Part shown: positions 23,708 through 34,494 of the stretch, piece after piece
How positions within the stretch are numbered: the stretch's first letter is position 1
How the letters are laid out: each line of letters begins with the position of its first letter
Assembly: GCA_020081605.1 (NCBI GenBank)
Contig: JAHREC010000062.1
Span: 3,901,758-3,965,757 of the forward strand
Direction of reading: 5' to 3'
DNA from: Albifimbria verrucaria
Taxonomy: Eukaryota > Ascomycota > Sordariomycetes > Hypocreales > Stachybotryaceae
Length of the DNA: 64,000 nt
Made by a program: the position numbers and the translations under genes
The notes under the pieces: model-generated
What the model saw: only the letters and a program-made list of their open reading frames with translations
Database searches by the model: none
Told to the model about the DNA's origin: nothing

Positions 23708-25080
23708 TTATGCGAATGTGCTTGTTGGTCGTTGTCCAAGCCCAGCCTTTTCATACGCCATATCAAGCATTCTCATTCCCGACAGCGAGTAATGCTCGTC
23801 CACCCAATGTGCCGTATCTTTGCCTCTGACACGATCCACAAACGCCTCCAACTGATATCGATAAGACATCCAAAAGCTCTCGCCAGGCAACTCTGTGAAC
23901 TTGTCCGTAGTCTCTCGGAAAGTGTAGGCTTTGTGAGACTTCTTCTCTTCCCAAGTCTTCACGGGTGCGCTTTCTTCGCCCTCCTGTATCTCATAGTAGT
24001 CCGTAACATCAATTCTATGCCAGGCGACTGCGTGAATCATGCCATGTAGTGTCACCTCTCGTTTGCGGAATAGACGTTGAGTAGCGGGAAGAGACTGGTC
24101 CGGAACCATGATCTTCTTGTGGGTGACAGTGATGTATGAAGGTATCCAGATACTGGGGCCCTGAAGAGTGCAGTGCGCCTCGCCGATACCATTGGGGAAT
24201 TGAAATGTGGCTTTTGCTTCTGTGTCAATTTTATCCAAGTCCGGGTGTGCTTGGTCCTTGTCGGCATCTGGGAACTTCACAGCTTCGCAACTCAAACACT
24301 CCTCTGGGTCAGCCCCAAAAACTTCGCGTAATGCACCAAAATTATATGTGCCCATCTGCATCATGGCGCCACCTGCCAGGGCATAGCTGAAGTAAATCTC
24401 GTCCCTAGATGTAATACCCCACCAGGGGATCATGCTGAATGACGACGCATGGACGACATCGGCAGGGTTGATGAATGATTGGAAGAGCTCCCATGCAGGG
24501 TGAAAGCGGTTATGAAAAGCCTCAAGAAGAATAGGGGCGCCGGGTCCCGACAGCTCGGGTAGTCCAAACAATCTCTCTGCTTCGTCTCCGTTTGATACAC
24601 ACGGCTTCTCGAGAAGAACATGTTTACCTGCCCGTATTGCCCGTACAGTCCATTCGAAATGGAGTCCATTGGGAAGGGAATGAAGACACAATCGATGTTT
24701 GGGTCATTGATAATATCTTGGATAATCAATATTTGCAGTACGAGTCAAAGAGGAGCTGGTGATGGTACAACTTACCTTCGTACTTGTCTTTGACCTCAGG
24801 GATCCCATGCTTTTTGCATAGGCTTGTGCTTTCTCCTTGTCCCTGGCAGCGATGGCTTGAACAATGACATCTGGATGAGATTGGGCAGGAATGATAAGTG
24901 TCAACGGTCTATGACCTCTGGTCAGCTTTGCGATCTCTTTTTCTGTGAAGAAGCGCCAGTAAGAAACACCACTCACGCCACTTTGGCCGCTCCTAAGATA
25001 CCAAATCTTAAAGCTCCGTCATTTTTGCTCACTTTTGGCGGGTTGAAAGCCTGCCAAACTCGGCTTGGTAGCGCTCCCAT
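23708..25080 (-). CDS. Gfo/Idh/MocA family oxidoreductase
   Basis: Minus strand, exons 24977-25080, 24776-24908 and 23708-24716, about 415 aa after two one-base repairs (A run at 24811-24815; AA at 24674-24675). NAD(P)-dependent sugar/dihydrodiol dehydrogenase family: N-terminal Rossmann motif RFGILGAAKVA, then PDVIVQAIAARDKEKAQAYA, a DIINDPNIDCVFIP segment, and HFEWTVRAIRAGKHVLLEKP, which contains the EKP motif with catalytic-region Lys. LLEAFHNRFHPAW follows, then a long C-terminal domain (YALAGGAMMQMGTYNFGALR, PNGIGEAHCTLQGPSIWIPS). The intron acceptor CATAG is chosen because it restores AAKVAPLTLI. Closest in style to fungal trans-1,2-dihydrobenzene-1,2-diol dehydrogenase/D-xylose dehydrogenase-like proteins. 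The substrate is unknown. Confidence 0.85.
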
Positions 25081-26145
25081 GTTGTGTGGGCTTACTTAGC
25101 TACGCTTCAAAGTTGCACAAAGATGCAAAGTGCTCGAAATACAGTGTTAAGGGAAGCAGCCAACACGAAAAGTGCTGTACGCTAAAGGCGGGAGAAGAAC
25201 CGAGGGGAGAGAACCTGGGGAGGGCAGCATGCTGGTTGTAAGCACTTTGACTGATTGGCATAGCTTGGCTCGAGCCACCTACAATCCAAAGTACCAAATC
25301 GAGTCCCAGGGGACCGGCCGGTGCTCCAGTTTGCGTGCAACTCTATCAGATTTGGGGCAATAGAAACTGTGCCGCGAAGATGCAGCAAAGCGAGGCCTAA
25401 ATTTCCTATAATGTGTGAAGCATGCCACATAAATGCTTCATTCCCCAACAGGACTATCAGCCAGGCCGCTATCATCAACCCCTTACGACTTCTGTATAAT
25501 CGCATCTTGCCGCTGTAGTACACCATCCAAAAATTGATCGAGCCGCAGAAAAGCTAGGCGCATCTATCATCCTTCCACAGCTTGCCCCTGCAGCAACCCC
25601 CAGCATTGTAGCACCACTTTGACCCCTGACATATCTGCTCATCCATCGCGTTAATTGGCTTAGCCTTGGCAAGCACAACAGATCGAAGGATTTTATTGAC
25701 CAGGATTGGAACGTTATTATAACTTTCGACAGGTCACCGAGGTCTGGTAAATCGCATTTAAGTTGAACTGCAAATGATAAAACTATATTCAATGCTATAA
25801 CAATTGCACCAAACAGTGGGCATGATGGCAGACTGCTCAGGAGATCAGAGACAAGTAACCTACTGTGGTAATAATTACATGGGATGCCTGTAGAATCACT
25901 GCCTGTACAACTATCGTTGCTTGGATCAAAAGCCGTTATCACTGTTCTCTAAGAATGATGCAGTCAATGAAATGTTGCCGCGATGTTCACAACGATTTAG
26001 ATAGCGCTGTGCTAGAGATCAAGATACACGTCTTGGTCTGCAATTCACGGGAATAAAATCTACCAACATAAAGCCGCAAGGAGAGGAAGACCTGCATACT
26101 GAAGAAGTACATTCTACAAGATCAACCATGAGCATGAGTGCAAAC
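25081..26145. other. Intergenic, no gene recognised
   Basis: About 1.1 kb between the oxidoreductase start and the tRNA. Short open frames have no motifs. It contains the oxidoreductase promoter on its left. Confidence 0.5.
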
Positions 26146-26151
26146 AAAAAA
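26146..26151 (-). terminator. Pol III T-run terminator of tRNA-Gln
   Basis: Six A on the plus strand (six T in transcription direction) about 36 nt downstream of the tRNA 3' end, the first strong oligo-T tract after the gene. Confidence 0.45.
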
Positions 26152-26187
26152 TTATGCCAGCACAGTTGAAGAGAGCGACAAAGATTA

Positions 26188-26258
26188 GGTTCCAGAGGGA
26201 GTCGAACCCTCGCTGGCGGAATCAGAATCCGCAGTCATAACCGTTAGACCATGGAACC
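26188..26258 (-). tRNA. trnQ-CUG: tRNA-Gln (anticodon CUG)
   Basis: On the minus strand the 71 nt fold as a full cloverleaf. The acceptor stem pairs GGTTCCA with TGGAACC. The D arm is GTCT..TGAC. The anticodon arm is GCGGA-TTCTGAT-TCCGC with CTG at positions 34-36, and the T arm is GAGGG-TTCGACT-CCCTC. No intron. The B box GGTTCGACTCC is intact. It would be transcribed by the polymerase whose large subunit is encoded at 12.4-16.9 kb. Confidence 0.95.
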
Positions 26259-27799
26259 GATTGAAGCGGTGGACCGCTTCCCATGGTTGGTTGTTCCCAG
26301 TGCCTCTGATTTTGACCTAAGTTAGCTTTGGTGAGAATACGTGGGTCTTCTCGATGCTAGGTCGAGCCTCCTCCAGCGGATTTCCCAACGGGCCTTTGGG
26401 AGGCGTATTCCCGTGACAGAATTCGCCCAGTAATTGCAAGAACCGGAAGACCAAGACCTTTCGTTTAATTCAAATCTTACTTTTGTTCATTGTTTACCTA
26501 TTTCTTCCCTCCTCATTGTAACCTGACAATGATCTCAGAACATCAGTATAAGGCGTCGGCTGCAATGCTTACCACCAATTTTTCGTACGGAGATGGGGAG
26601 CTTCCACCCCACGTCAAATTGAGAATACCCACATGTCTAAGTGGACTCTAAATGTTATCATATTCTTATAATTCGAATGGAAAATTGATTTTCATATAGC
26701 CAAACTGAACCGGGCGACCTCCGGTCCTTGAAGGAAGCAGAATCGAAACTCCCGGGTAGGTTACGGGATTTATGGGTCCAACTTCCTTTAGCGGACCCAC
26801 GCTCGGCTTGTGGTTCTACGTACCCATCTCACGACGACGTGGCGTCGTGCGTCAAGGAAATGATTCATACAACACCAATCATGTTGATTTGCTATGCGCG
26901 CGGATGTCAAGAGTGGATGTCAGCTGAAAAGAAAAAGAAAACGGTCAGGGGACTTAAGACAAGTGAGTGGCGGTTGCGGCTGAAGTAAGCTTACGGGCTG
27001 GTCTGCACTGTTGGGAGAATGCATGACTGACACAACATTTGGTATGATGGAAGAATCAGGTACTGTCATGACCCAGAAACTGCATAATAGGGCTTAGGTT
27101 TGATCCACTTGGTCTCATTGCCAGACGAAACGTTCAGAGGCAGCACGAAGAAGCGCTGTGGCGCCGGCTGCTCAACCCGCTGTTGCCGATCCTTGTGAGA
27201 AAGAAACCAAATGGTCTCCTGAACAAGGCGCATTCTTGTCTCAAAATAATAATTTTTGTGATGGTACATGACGGGTGTAATCTATAGGCTCAGTTAGGAT
27301 ATGATGCCACAAAGGGTTCTGCATAATGATTCTCTCTTGGCATGACAAGGCTGAATAAACTACCGATCATCTCTTCCTCTGGCTCTCTTATGACAAGGCT
27401 ACGGGTCTGGCAGAGACCACTTTCTTCTCTCTTTGCCACACACCGAGCCCTGCAGCCTTATTTAAGCGCTGCATGGACAATTCGTCAGCGGCAACAAACA
27501 AAGGGCTGCGTCACTGTAGCAGCAAAGTTGAAAAGCTGCCAAAAGGAACCGCCATTCTTTACAGAGTACAAAGCTTTCATGGTAATTTATCCACATGCCT
27601 AATAATTATTGATTGCGACGAATCACCAGCTATGGAAGTTGCTGAGTAGATTAAAAGTCCCGTATTACATGAACAATCCAGCAGACTCTGCCTTTTCAAG
27701 ATTCAATCTCACACCAGGACCCGCTGAAGCTTATCATACATTCAGCAGCCCATCGAGAGTTTCGAACACTCACTAGATACCGGAATCTTCTCAGTCAAC
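26259..27799. other. Intergenic, no gene recognised
   Basis: About 1.5 kb. An open frame at 26728-26988 encodes a basic peptide without motifs and is not called. The right 200 bp is the likely promoter of the membrane protein at 27800. Confidence 0.45.
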
Positions 27800-29008
27800 A
27801 TGGGTCTACGTTGGTCACATGGACTTCTTGTCCTCTTGTTCCTTGCCATCCTAGCTTTCGTCTTTACGATGCAATTTTTAAGTCCCTCTCCTGCTACCAT
27901 CAGCCGCTATCCAGGCGGTTCAAAGAATGTCTATGTCAATGACCTTGGACCCAAATGCAACGCAAAAGATCCCGACTCCTGGGGATATGGGGCATGCAGT
28001 GATCTCATTCGTTGCATCTTCAAAGGGCTCACAGATATTCAAAAGAGTGATACTGCAATTGGAACAACAATCCTAGGTTTGCTGCCTAGCATAATGCTCA
28101 ATGCTGCTGCACAGCCCGAGGACATTGTCCAGTTAGCGTTGATCTCACCTTTAAGAGGCATTGCAACGGCAGCGTTCACTGTTGGATTTTCTTCTGGTGT
28201 CTTTGAACGACTGAAACCCATGGGATTCATCTCGACTGAGGACACGGAAAAGACGTGGAACATTCCGCTGGCGCATCTTGGTCATGAATGGTCGTGGAAA
28301 CATTTTTGCTTCAAGATTTTAGCTGATGTGATAATCGTAACATCGGCAGGAATCATGTTATGGCAAACATGGTTAGTGAATTCTGCCGTTCTGGTTCAAT
28401 GGCTTTGCCAGTCGCCGCTGATGATTTTCACGTGGCCGCTAGTCAGTATGGTATGGGTTCTCATTGCAGTTCTTCTCCTATATGGCATGGCAGAAGAAAT
28501 ACGCTTCCTGCATGCGACTGAGGATGAAGAATATGCTTGGTGGCAAGTGTTGATATTGCCTTACAATTTGGATGTCGAGCACATCTGGCATTGGAGTTTC
28601 AAGTGGAAGCATATATCTCCACTCGGACCTAGAGCATCAAAATGGCTACAAAGACCTTCTATAAAGTATACAAGGACGCCAATTACAATATCTCCCAAGC
28701 TACCCGTTACGACTACTGGTTCACCTGGGTCAACCACTACAATCAAACAGTCCTTCAAGTTGGCAAATCCAGCGCAAGGCACAAGCCATTACTACATTCG
28801 TGTGGTTATAAAAATGCCCGAAAACTCAAAAGTAATGTCATGGGATACATATTTCATAATTATTGAGGCGTTTGCCATAGCCATATATTTCTATGCAACA
28901 ATCGTATTGCTGAGTGCTTTGTTTATCGGGGCCCGGGGCAGTGTAAAGTTTGCCGCATTGATGGCTGGACTGTGCGTTGGAGTAAGAATACTTGGGTCTC
29001 TAATGTAG
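27800..29008 (+). CDS. Polytopic membrane protein, unknown fungal family
   Basis: Single exon, 402 aa, uninterrupted. The N-terminus MGLRWSHGLLVLLFLAILAF is a signal anchor. A luminal-looking segment follows with paired cysteines (GPKCNAKDP, YGACSDLIRCIF). Further hydrophobic spans are around TTILGLLPSIMLNA, ILADVIIVTSAGIMLW, a span over LMIFTWPLVSMVWVLIAVLL, and C-terminal FIIIEAFAIAIYFYATIVLL and FAALMAGLCVGVRILGSLM. The region WWQVLILPYNLDVEHIWHW is a tryptophan-rich loop. I do not recognise the family. AT-rich flanks and isolation from other genes suggest an accessory lineage-specific gene. Confidence 0.65.
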   Translation: MGLRWSHGLLVLLFLAILAFVFTMQFLSPSPATISRYPGGSKNVYVNDLGPKCNAKDPDSWGYGACSDLIRCIFKGLTDIQKSDTAIGTTILGLLPSIMLNAAAQPEDIVQLALISPLRGIATAAFTVGFSSGVFERLKPMGFISTEDTEKTWNIPLAHLGHEWSWKHFCFKILADVIIVTSAGIMLWQTWLVNSAVLVQWLCQSPLMIFTWPLVSMVWVLIAVLLLYGMAEEIRFLHATEDEEYAWWQVLILPYNLDVEHIWHWSFKWKHISPLGPRASKWLQRPSIKYTRTPITISPKLPVTTTGSPGSTTTIKQSFKLANPAQGTSHYYIRVVIKMPENSKVMSWDTYFIIIEAFAIAIYFYATIVLLSALFIGARGSVKFAALMAGLCVGVRILGSLM

Positions 29009-30499
29009 ACTAGAATGTTATATGTGAGGATCAAGTGAAGAGAAGAGATCTTTGGTAGCTACAAAATAGTGCAATTCATTGAACTCTAGATCATTAAATC
29101 CACATGTAACGCATAGACATCATCATTGATTTATACATATATCTTTTGTTTACTCTTGATTACCGCAACCACTAGTCCCCTTATATAATAATTCTCATTC
29201 TGACCATATGAAACTGGTATCACTGGTACTTTCACGCAACATTAGTTTGTGATGGAAAGTTCAGCAACCATGGTATAAGAATATGAATACGCGTGACTTG
29301 GAATAGGATGAGAGGTCGTGTTTGCCACAATAGGAGGTGCGCAACAAGGTGACCGCGGTTGTATCACATCCGCTTTTCACCACTGGTCGATATTATAGAT
29401 TTAGAACTGGTGAGATGTCTAAGCGATTTCCAAACGCCAGTAGCTTCGGGAGGTGCGTGACACCAGAGATATGAAGTCTTGACAAGCTGCTCGGCAACTT
29501 CGTAGCTGTTTATAAGGAGCGTAGGCGGACCGGCAGGTCGTAGACCTACGAACATGACAGGTGGGTGGGATAGTGCCTTGTGCATTGCCGTGAAAGCCAT
29601 AAAAACGTAAGTCTTTGGCGGTTATTTCTAGGAAACTCGTCATTAGTTGCTAGACGCTCTAGAGCGATCGAAGCATTGTGTTGAAGATAAATAACAAATT
29701 GCTCAAAGCGCTTGCTATAAAGCTTGCGTAGAAGATAGATTACAAGCAGCTCGCCGGCTACAATGAATATTTAAGTAACCATCTTCCTGTTTGATCAAAT
29801 ATTCAACACAACGAGAGCAAGGAACGACGACCTCGTTAAGACTCCGGGCTGTGGTTAACAGAGGAACAAATAAATCGAGGCAGCCAATAGGAATATGAAC
29901 AGATGCCGTTCCTGGATTTAGACAACATCCCTAACAAGCGAGGGGAATAGCACCTACTGGTAGACTCAGAGCTCATAAAGTTGTACCGCCTTACTAACAT
30001 ATAGTAGTGCGGGCTATGAGTTGTGTGCTGAGGTTTCATTACTATTCCATAGCTTGAAGTGTTTTCTGCAAGACTCTAGAATATTGTTGGTTCATATCTA
30101 GAACACATATTTGCCACGTAGTGTGCTCATGGTCGTTTCCAAACTCTATTACATCTCCTGCCCTGTTTACGTAAGTTGACGACAAGTGATACAGATTGAA
30201 TTCTCTGTAATGATCACGGAATCTGTGCCTTCTAAGTTTCAGTCTGATATTAGGACTTGCTGCAGTTTATCATGCACTCAGGAGTCTTTCATATATATGT
30301 TTGTGTCTGTTTAAACTCCCTAGCTGTATATATCCCACTTATATAGTCCAAGCGAAAGCCGTTGCTCAAATATTGTCGCTTCGCTGGCAAGACTTCCATC
30401 CATTGACGTGGCCATGATATGATAATATCAGCACCATGAGAAGCCTCGCACCATCCAGATACCCAAGCGGCTTATAGGGATCGCAGCTCTCGGAGCTGG
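29009..30499. other. Intergenic, no gene recognised
   Basis: AT-rich 1.5 kb. Short minus-strand frames at 29364-29643 lack motifs and overlap each other. No repeats or transposon ends are seen. Confidence 0.45.
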
Positions 30500-30844
30500 C
30501 TAGTATGGACCATCAATACAGGCGTAGGCCGCTGCGCCAATGTTGCTCCATCCTTCCCTATCGACAAAACGGCTACCGCGGTCACTATCATTGCAATGAG
30601 CGCCGCAGCCTGCACTTGTGAAAAGACGGAAATTGTAAGGGCCTGTCGATCTGACGGAGACGAGGCTGGTCTGGAAGAAGCTAGGCAGCCGGCAGCAACT
30701 CTGATATGGACAGCTGAAGGTTTGGCAAGTGCCTGTGAACGAACGACCAGAGCATCCATACACGGTCATGGGGCTCTGGCCCTGAACCAGAGCAAACTGA
30801 GAGAGCAGCAAGCAAGCCGCTGTAGTTATTGTGCTGGGCATCAT
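30500..30844 (-). CDS. Small secreted cysteine-rich protein (8 Cys)
   Basis: 114 aa, single exon, intact. The signal peptide MMPSTITTAACLLLSQFALV ends near VQG/QS. The mature protein has eight cysteines: YGCSG, GTCQTF, SCPYQSCCRL (three), AGCGAHCND (two) and YACIDG, allowing four disulfides. Aromatic/Gly-rich strands (GPYNFRLFTSAG, REGWSNIGAAAY) suggest a compact beta fold; resemblance to crystallin-like or small antimicrobial folds is only an impression. A TATATAAA box lies 83-90 nt upstream. Candidate secreted effector or interference protein; function unknown. Confidence 0.7.
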   Translation of the reverse strand: MMPSTITTAACLLLSQFALVQGQSPMTVYGCSGRSFTGTCQTFSCPYQSCCRLPSFFQTSLVSVRSTGPYNFRLFTSAGCGAHCNDSDRGSRFVDREGWSNIGAAAYACIDGPY

Positions 30845-32116
30845 GATGTTTGGTGTTTCGAGAGTGAGTAGCTTAAACTGTTAGAAATCTGTGGTATCCG
30901 TCATCAAGCAAGAAGAAAGACCATTCTTTATATACCCTACGCTGGACCACCTCAAAATCCGGACGGGGACTGTAACCCAAGTGAGTAATACTTGGTGAAT
31001 GTGAATACTGCATTCGTCTTACACAAATGTTACACAAGTCCTTGGCTTTGTGGAGGCAGCAGGGATGCATATGACCACCCACGATGAGTTGGTGAGCTCT
31101 TACCATCACGCTACATATACGAAGTACGGTAGTATAAGGAAAGATAATGGAAGTTAGAAAGTTTCAATACGTAATTTTTATATAATTCACGAGAAAATAT
31201 AAGTACTCTCTCGCTTATATACTGCTATTGGTTCAGATCCATGCTCTTGACACACCTGCTCCCCGCACTGCTGAGAAAACTGTCTCACTCTTACATAAAA
31301 TATCACACGATGCTAGCAAGCTGAGAAATGTCTCGGCGTATTTAATATTGCCGTATTATCGAGGAAATCTTATATTAATTGGTTACCGAATGTGGGACAA
31401 CGTATTAGGAAGCTAAATAATAAGGGGACAGTGCATAATACGAAGCAGTAGTGCTTTATCGAACCCTTTCTCATTATGCCGGTCAATGCTTACCATAGTA
31501 TCTTGTAATCAAAGAGCCTCTCATGTATATCTCCTATCCTGACCAAATAGGCTAATGGCAAATTACAAGAGTAATCAACTCGGTTGCTGCGCATTGAAGA
31601 TCTCACCGCCGCCTTCAGAGAAGTGAAACAAGATCATCAAATAAAGCAAAGCCGTCGTGAAGAATCGTATGCGCCATGCCAAGCGTCCTTGCGTACTAAG
31701 AAGTGGCGACTTATGTAGCTGGCCGCTTCGAAAGAGAGCACCATAGCGAATATTGAAGTTTAGCCGCTGTACTACCAATAATTTGGATAATAAACTTGTG
31801 TATGTTCTGGCTACTTGCATCTGTGTGCACTGGGTATAATTTCAGCTTCCACGACTGGATTGCGAAGTGCTGGGCCAAGGGTTCTTTTCCCAGTTTCGTT
31901 GCTTGGTTGGTCTTTACTCTCATTGGCTCTACCAAACTACCAGGTCTGACATGAGAGCCGGGCGTTGAAATGTTTGTGATGGACAAGTTCCGCGTTCTGA
32001 GTGGTTGAGATTCATTCGCGGAGATCAATCTAGTCTAGCAGGGATGGCAGCTTCGGTCAATAACTCGGCGCATTAACCCCGTGCCTCAAGTTCACCAACA
32101 TTCAATCGGGTCAAAA
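30845..32116. other. Intergenic, AT-rich
   Basis: 1.27 kb with no recognised gene. 31130-31560 is notably AT-rich. Frames on the minus strand at 31575-32028 show no motifs and are not called. Confidence 0.45.
30927..30934 (-). promoter_or_regulatory. TATA box of the 8-Cys secreted protein gene
   Basis: TATATAAA on the minus strand, about 85 nt upstream of the ATG at 30844. Confidence 0.5.
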
Positions 32117-34189
32117 TCAGTGAATCACTACCACTTCTAGCTTGTCTTGCAGCTTTATTTGCTCTGTAGCGGCAATGAGAGATAGTGCCCGGCCATCCAT
32201 GAAGCCGTGAAGGTACGCAGCGCCCACCAACTCGCAGTGGTAGCCGCTCGCTGTACCAGCGTCCTGCACTCTCCTGAATATCAGAGGCACTCGGGATCTA
32301 GGTACCACCCAGACCGTGTCTCCTTCTTGCAAGTCCTGCGACCCTAAGCCAAGGTAACCTTTCGGGGTCAAGAACGGTCGTAAGAACTTTGCATGTGAGA
32401 ACGTTGCTACATACTCAGCCGTAGCAGAACCCGAAGTTCCCGGGATGGGAGCAGCATCAGAGGCGGTATAGAGATCATGCCACTCCTTGTTGTCTCTGCA
32501 GAACTCATTGAACTGCCGCTTAAGGTCATTCCATCTCGGGCCCTTTTGCTGAGTGCGCACGATAGCTGAGTCGACCCGCTGTCGGAACCATTTCGCGAAT
32601 CCTGGCCCCATGAAGGACGGCTTAGGAGGGGCGACGCGCTCCTGGCCTGCCGTGTTGGCGATGAGAGTCCGCCAAAGAGCCTCCAGTCCCGACTCTTCTG
32701 TGATTGGGTACTGTGGTGGAAGGGACAGCAGCATGGTCATAAGTCGTGGGAACGGAAACTCAGAGTTTTCCCAGATTTTGTGTTTTGATTCCCCGCGATA
32801 TGAGATCTCGTCCACCTTCAAGGCCTTTAGGGTGACGGTGTTTTCATCTTCGTTGATGTCGACTGGCCACCTTCTCAGCTTCTCCTCACGGGAGAGAGAC
32901 GTGTCCGGCGGTGTGAAGCAGGCATCTGCTGAGTACCTCTTAAGACCCGTGACTCTCAACCCGAGGGGCGAGCGACGGCTCCAATCCGGTACCCAGGATG
33001 GAAGGACATCATTGTCTAAGAGTACCTTCTGGAATGACTTTCCCTCAACGCAAGCGAGCACTAGAAGGTCCTCGCAGTCGCGGAGTAGCTGAATCGCAGT
33101 ATTAAGGTACGTTCTCCCTACATTGCCAAAATTAGGACGCAGCAGAGGCAGTTTGCCAACGTCGACTGAGTTTTGAATGAGGCCCAGAAGAGCATAAACC
33201 TTGTCTTCGTTGTTCGTAGCCTCAAACCCTCGCGAACGAATAAGGGAATGCAAGAGAATAGTGGCCCAATGATCACACGCCATGGAATCTTTGACTGCCT
33301 TGAGAACTGTTGGTATGGCGTAGCTACTAGGTTTAGGTAGCTTGAGGGTCTGCAATGGCGGCTTCTCACCTCGCCTATCGAAATAGTCCTTCCAGGTCCC
33401 AGTAGAAATGTTGTGAGATGCTTTCGAGACTTTGTTCCACTCAATCGAGTGTTTTCCGCAGTAGATGATGATTTGTTTGGCAAGGGCGACTTCTTGGATA
33501 ATCCAGGACCGATTCCAGTATGTCCTCTCGAAAAGCTTGGCAGTCGATTCCCAGTGTTCTCGAGTGCTAACGAGATTTGAAGCTGACGGAGTCACAAAGG
33601 CTGGGAGAACGGTGCTATCGGCCAGCGCGTTTAGGTGGGCAAAGGCTCGCTCTGTATGAGCGTCTGAGTCTCCCAACCAGGTAATGACACCCTCCGCAGA
33701 CTCGTATATTTTGGCCATCATGGTGCTGACCTGGTAGCTACGCTCGTCGAGATTCTCCTGGTTAATGCACACTGCATCGACCCAAAATTTGGCTGAGAAC
33801 AGATGTAGACCAGGGCCATTGACGTAGTTAAGGCTCTTTGTCGATCCGTTACCAAGACTGGCATGCAAGGCATGTTCACCTGTCTGACTAGCGGAACTCG
33901 AGGCTTGAACTTGGGAGAGGAAGCTGGCAAGGTTCTGCGTGACGTGTACAACGCCCTCCTCGAACTGAACCGGTGATTCTGGCGCATTTGACATCTGTTC
34001 AAAATGGCCCTCGAGGAGCGGTGCGCCCCATCTGTAGGATACGGCGTAGTACCGTGTATGTTCATCGGCCAGGTTGCACACCTCCAGCCTCCACTTTGGC
34101 TTAGATCCATCCACAGGTGGAGGCGCTAGTGAGATCAGACGGATCTGGTGGTGTTGAAGCGGATAATGTGAGTAATCAAGAGCCATCAT
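32117..34189 (-). CDS. HET-domain protein, intact
   Basis: Single-exon 690 aa protein with no frame problem. The HET domain (PF06985) spans roughly residues 45-230: RYYAVSYRWGAPLL, an inserted Ser/His-rich loop, FWVDAVCINQENLDERSYQV, MMAKIYESAEGVITWLGDSD and ERTYWNRSWIIQEVALAKQI. The middle carries the usual NNEDKVYALLGLI. The C-terminus has the family's LVWV-type closing block: GDTVWVVPRSRVPLIFRRVQ, CELVGAAYLHGFMDGRAL. Such proteins act in vegetative incompatibility and cell-death signalling; the trigger and partner here are unknown. It is divergent from the histidine phosphatase gene with 305 bp between starts. This is the only one of the three HET genes in this window with a clean open frame. 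Confidence 0.9.
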   Translation of the reverse strand: MMALDYSHYPLQHHQIRLISLAPPPVDGSKPKWRLEVCNLADEHTRYYAVSYRWGAPLLEGHFEQMSNAPESPVQFEEGVVHVTQNLASFLSQVQASSSASQTGEHALHASLGNGSTKSLNYVNGPGLHLFSAKFWVDAVCINQENLDERSYQVSTMMAKIYESAEGVITWLGDSDAHTERAFAHLNALADSTVLPAFVTPSASNLVSTREHWESTAKLFERTYWNRSWIIQEVALAKQIIIYCGKHSIEWNKVSKASHNISTGTWKDYFDRRGEKPPLQTLKLPKPSSYAIPTVLKAVKDSMACDHWATILLHSLIRSRGFEATNNEDKVYALLGLIQNSVDVGKLPLLRPNFGNVGRTYLNTAIQLLRDCEDLLVLACVEGKSFQKVLLDNDVLPSWVPDWSRRSPLGLRVTGLKRYSADACFTPPDTSLSREEKLRRWPVDINEDENTVTLKALKVDEISYRGESKHKIWENSEFPFPRLMTMLLSLPPQYPITEESGLEALWRTLIANTAGQERVAPPKPSFMGPGFAKWFRQRVDSAIVRTQQKGPRWNDLKRQFNEFCRDNKEWHDLYTASDAAPIPGTSGSATAEYVATFSHAKFLRPFLTPKGYLGLGSQDLQEGDTVWVVPRSRVPLIFRRVQDAGTASGYHCELVGAAYLHGFMDGRALSLIAATEQIKLQDKLEVVVIH

Positions 34190-34494
34190 TCACTCTTTGG
34201 TGCAAAGGAGATTTCTGTCTCTGAATGCAGTTAATGGTGTGCATTATGTCGCCTCAAGAAGGCGACCTCAGCTAGAGCTGTTGGATATCAGCGGCGCGCA
34301 CGTGATATAGGACGGCTATGCGAGCGTCCCTTAATCCCAACGAGCAGGGGTTCTTACCTGCGGGGCAGCCCTTGTCCACGGCGATATAATTTAGTGGGTG
34401 TTGTGACGAATTGGATATCTCATGCTACGGTCCTGTATTACCTCCATACATGCGGGCCCAGCAATTCCTACCGTGGCTAATAACCCCCAAAATC
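34190..34494. promoter_or_regulatory. Divergent promoter between HET and histidine phosphatase genes
   Basis: 305 bp shared upstream region of two divergent genes. It contains CACGTGAT near 34298. No clear TATA is seen on either side apart from CGATATAATTTAG near 34382. Confidence 0.4.

Noticed and set aside
32553..33092. 179-codon plus-strand frame
   Set aside because: Lies antisense within the intact 690-aa HET gene.
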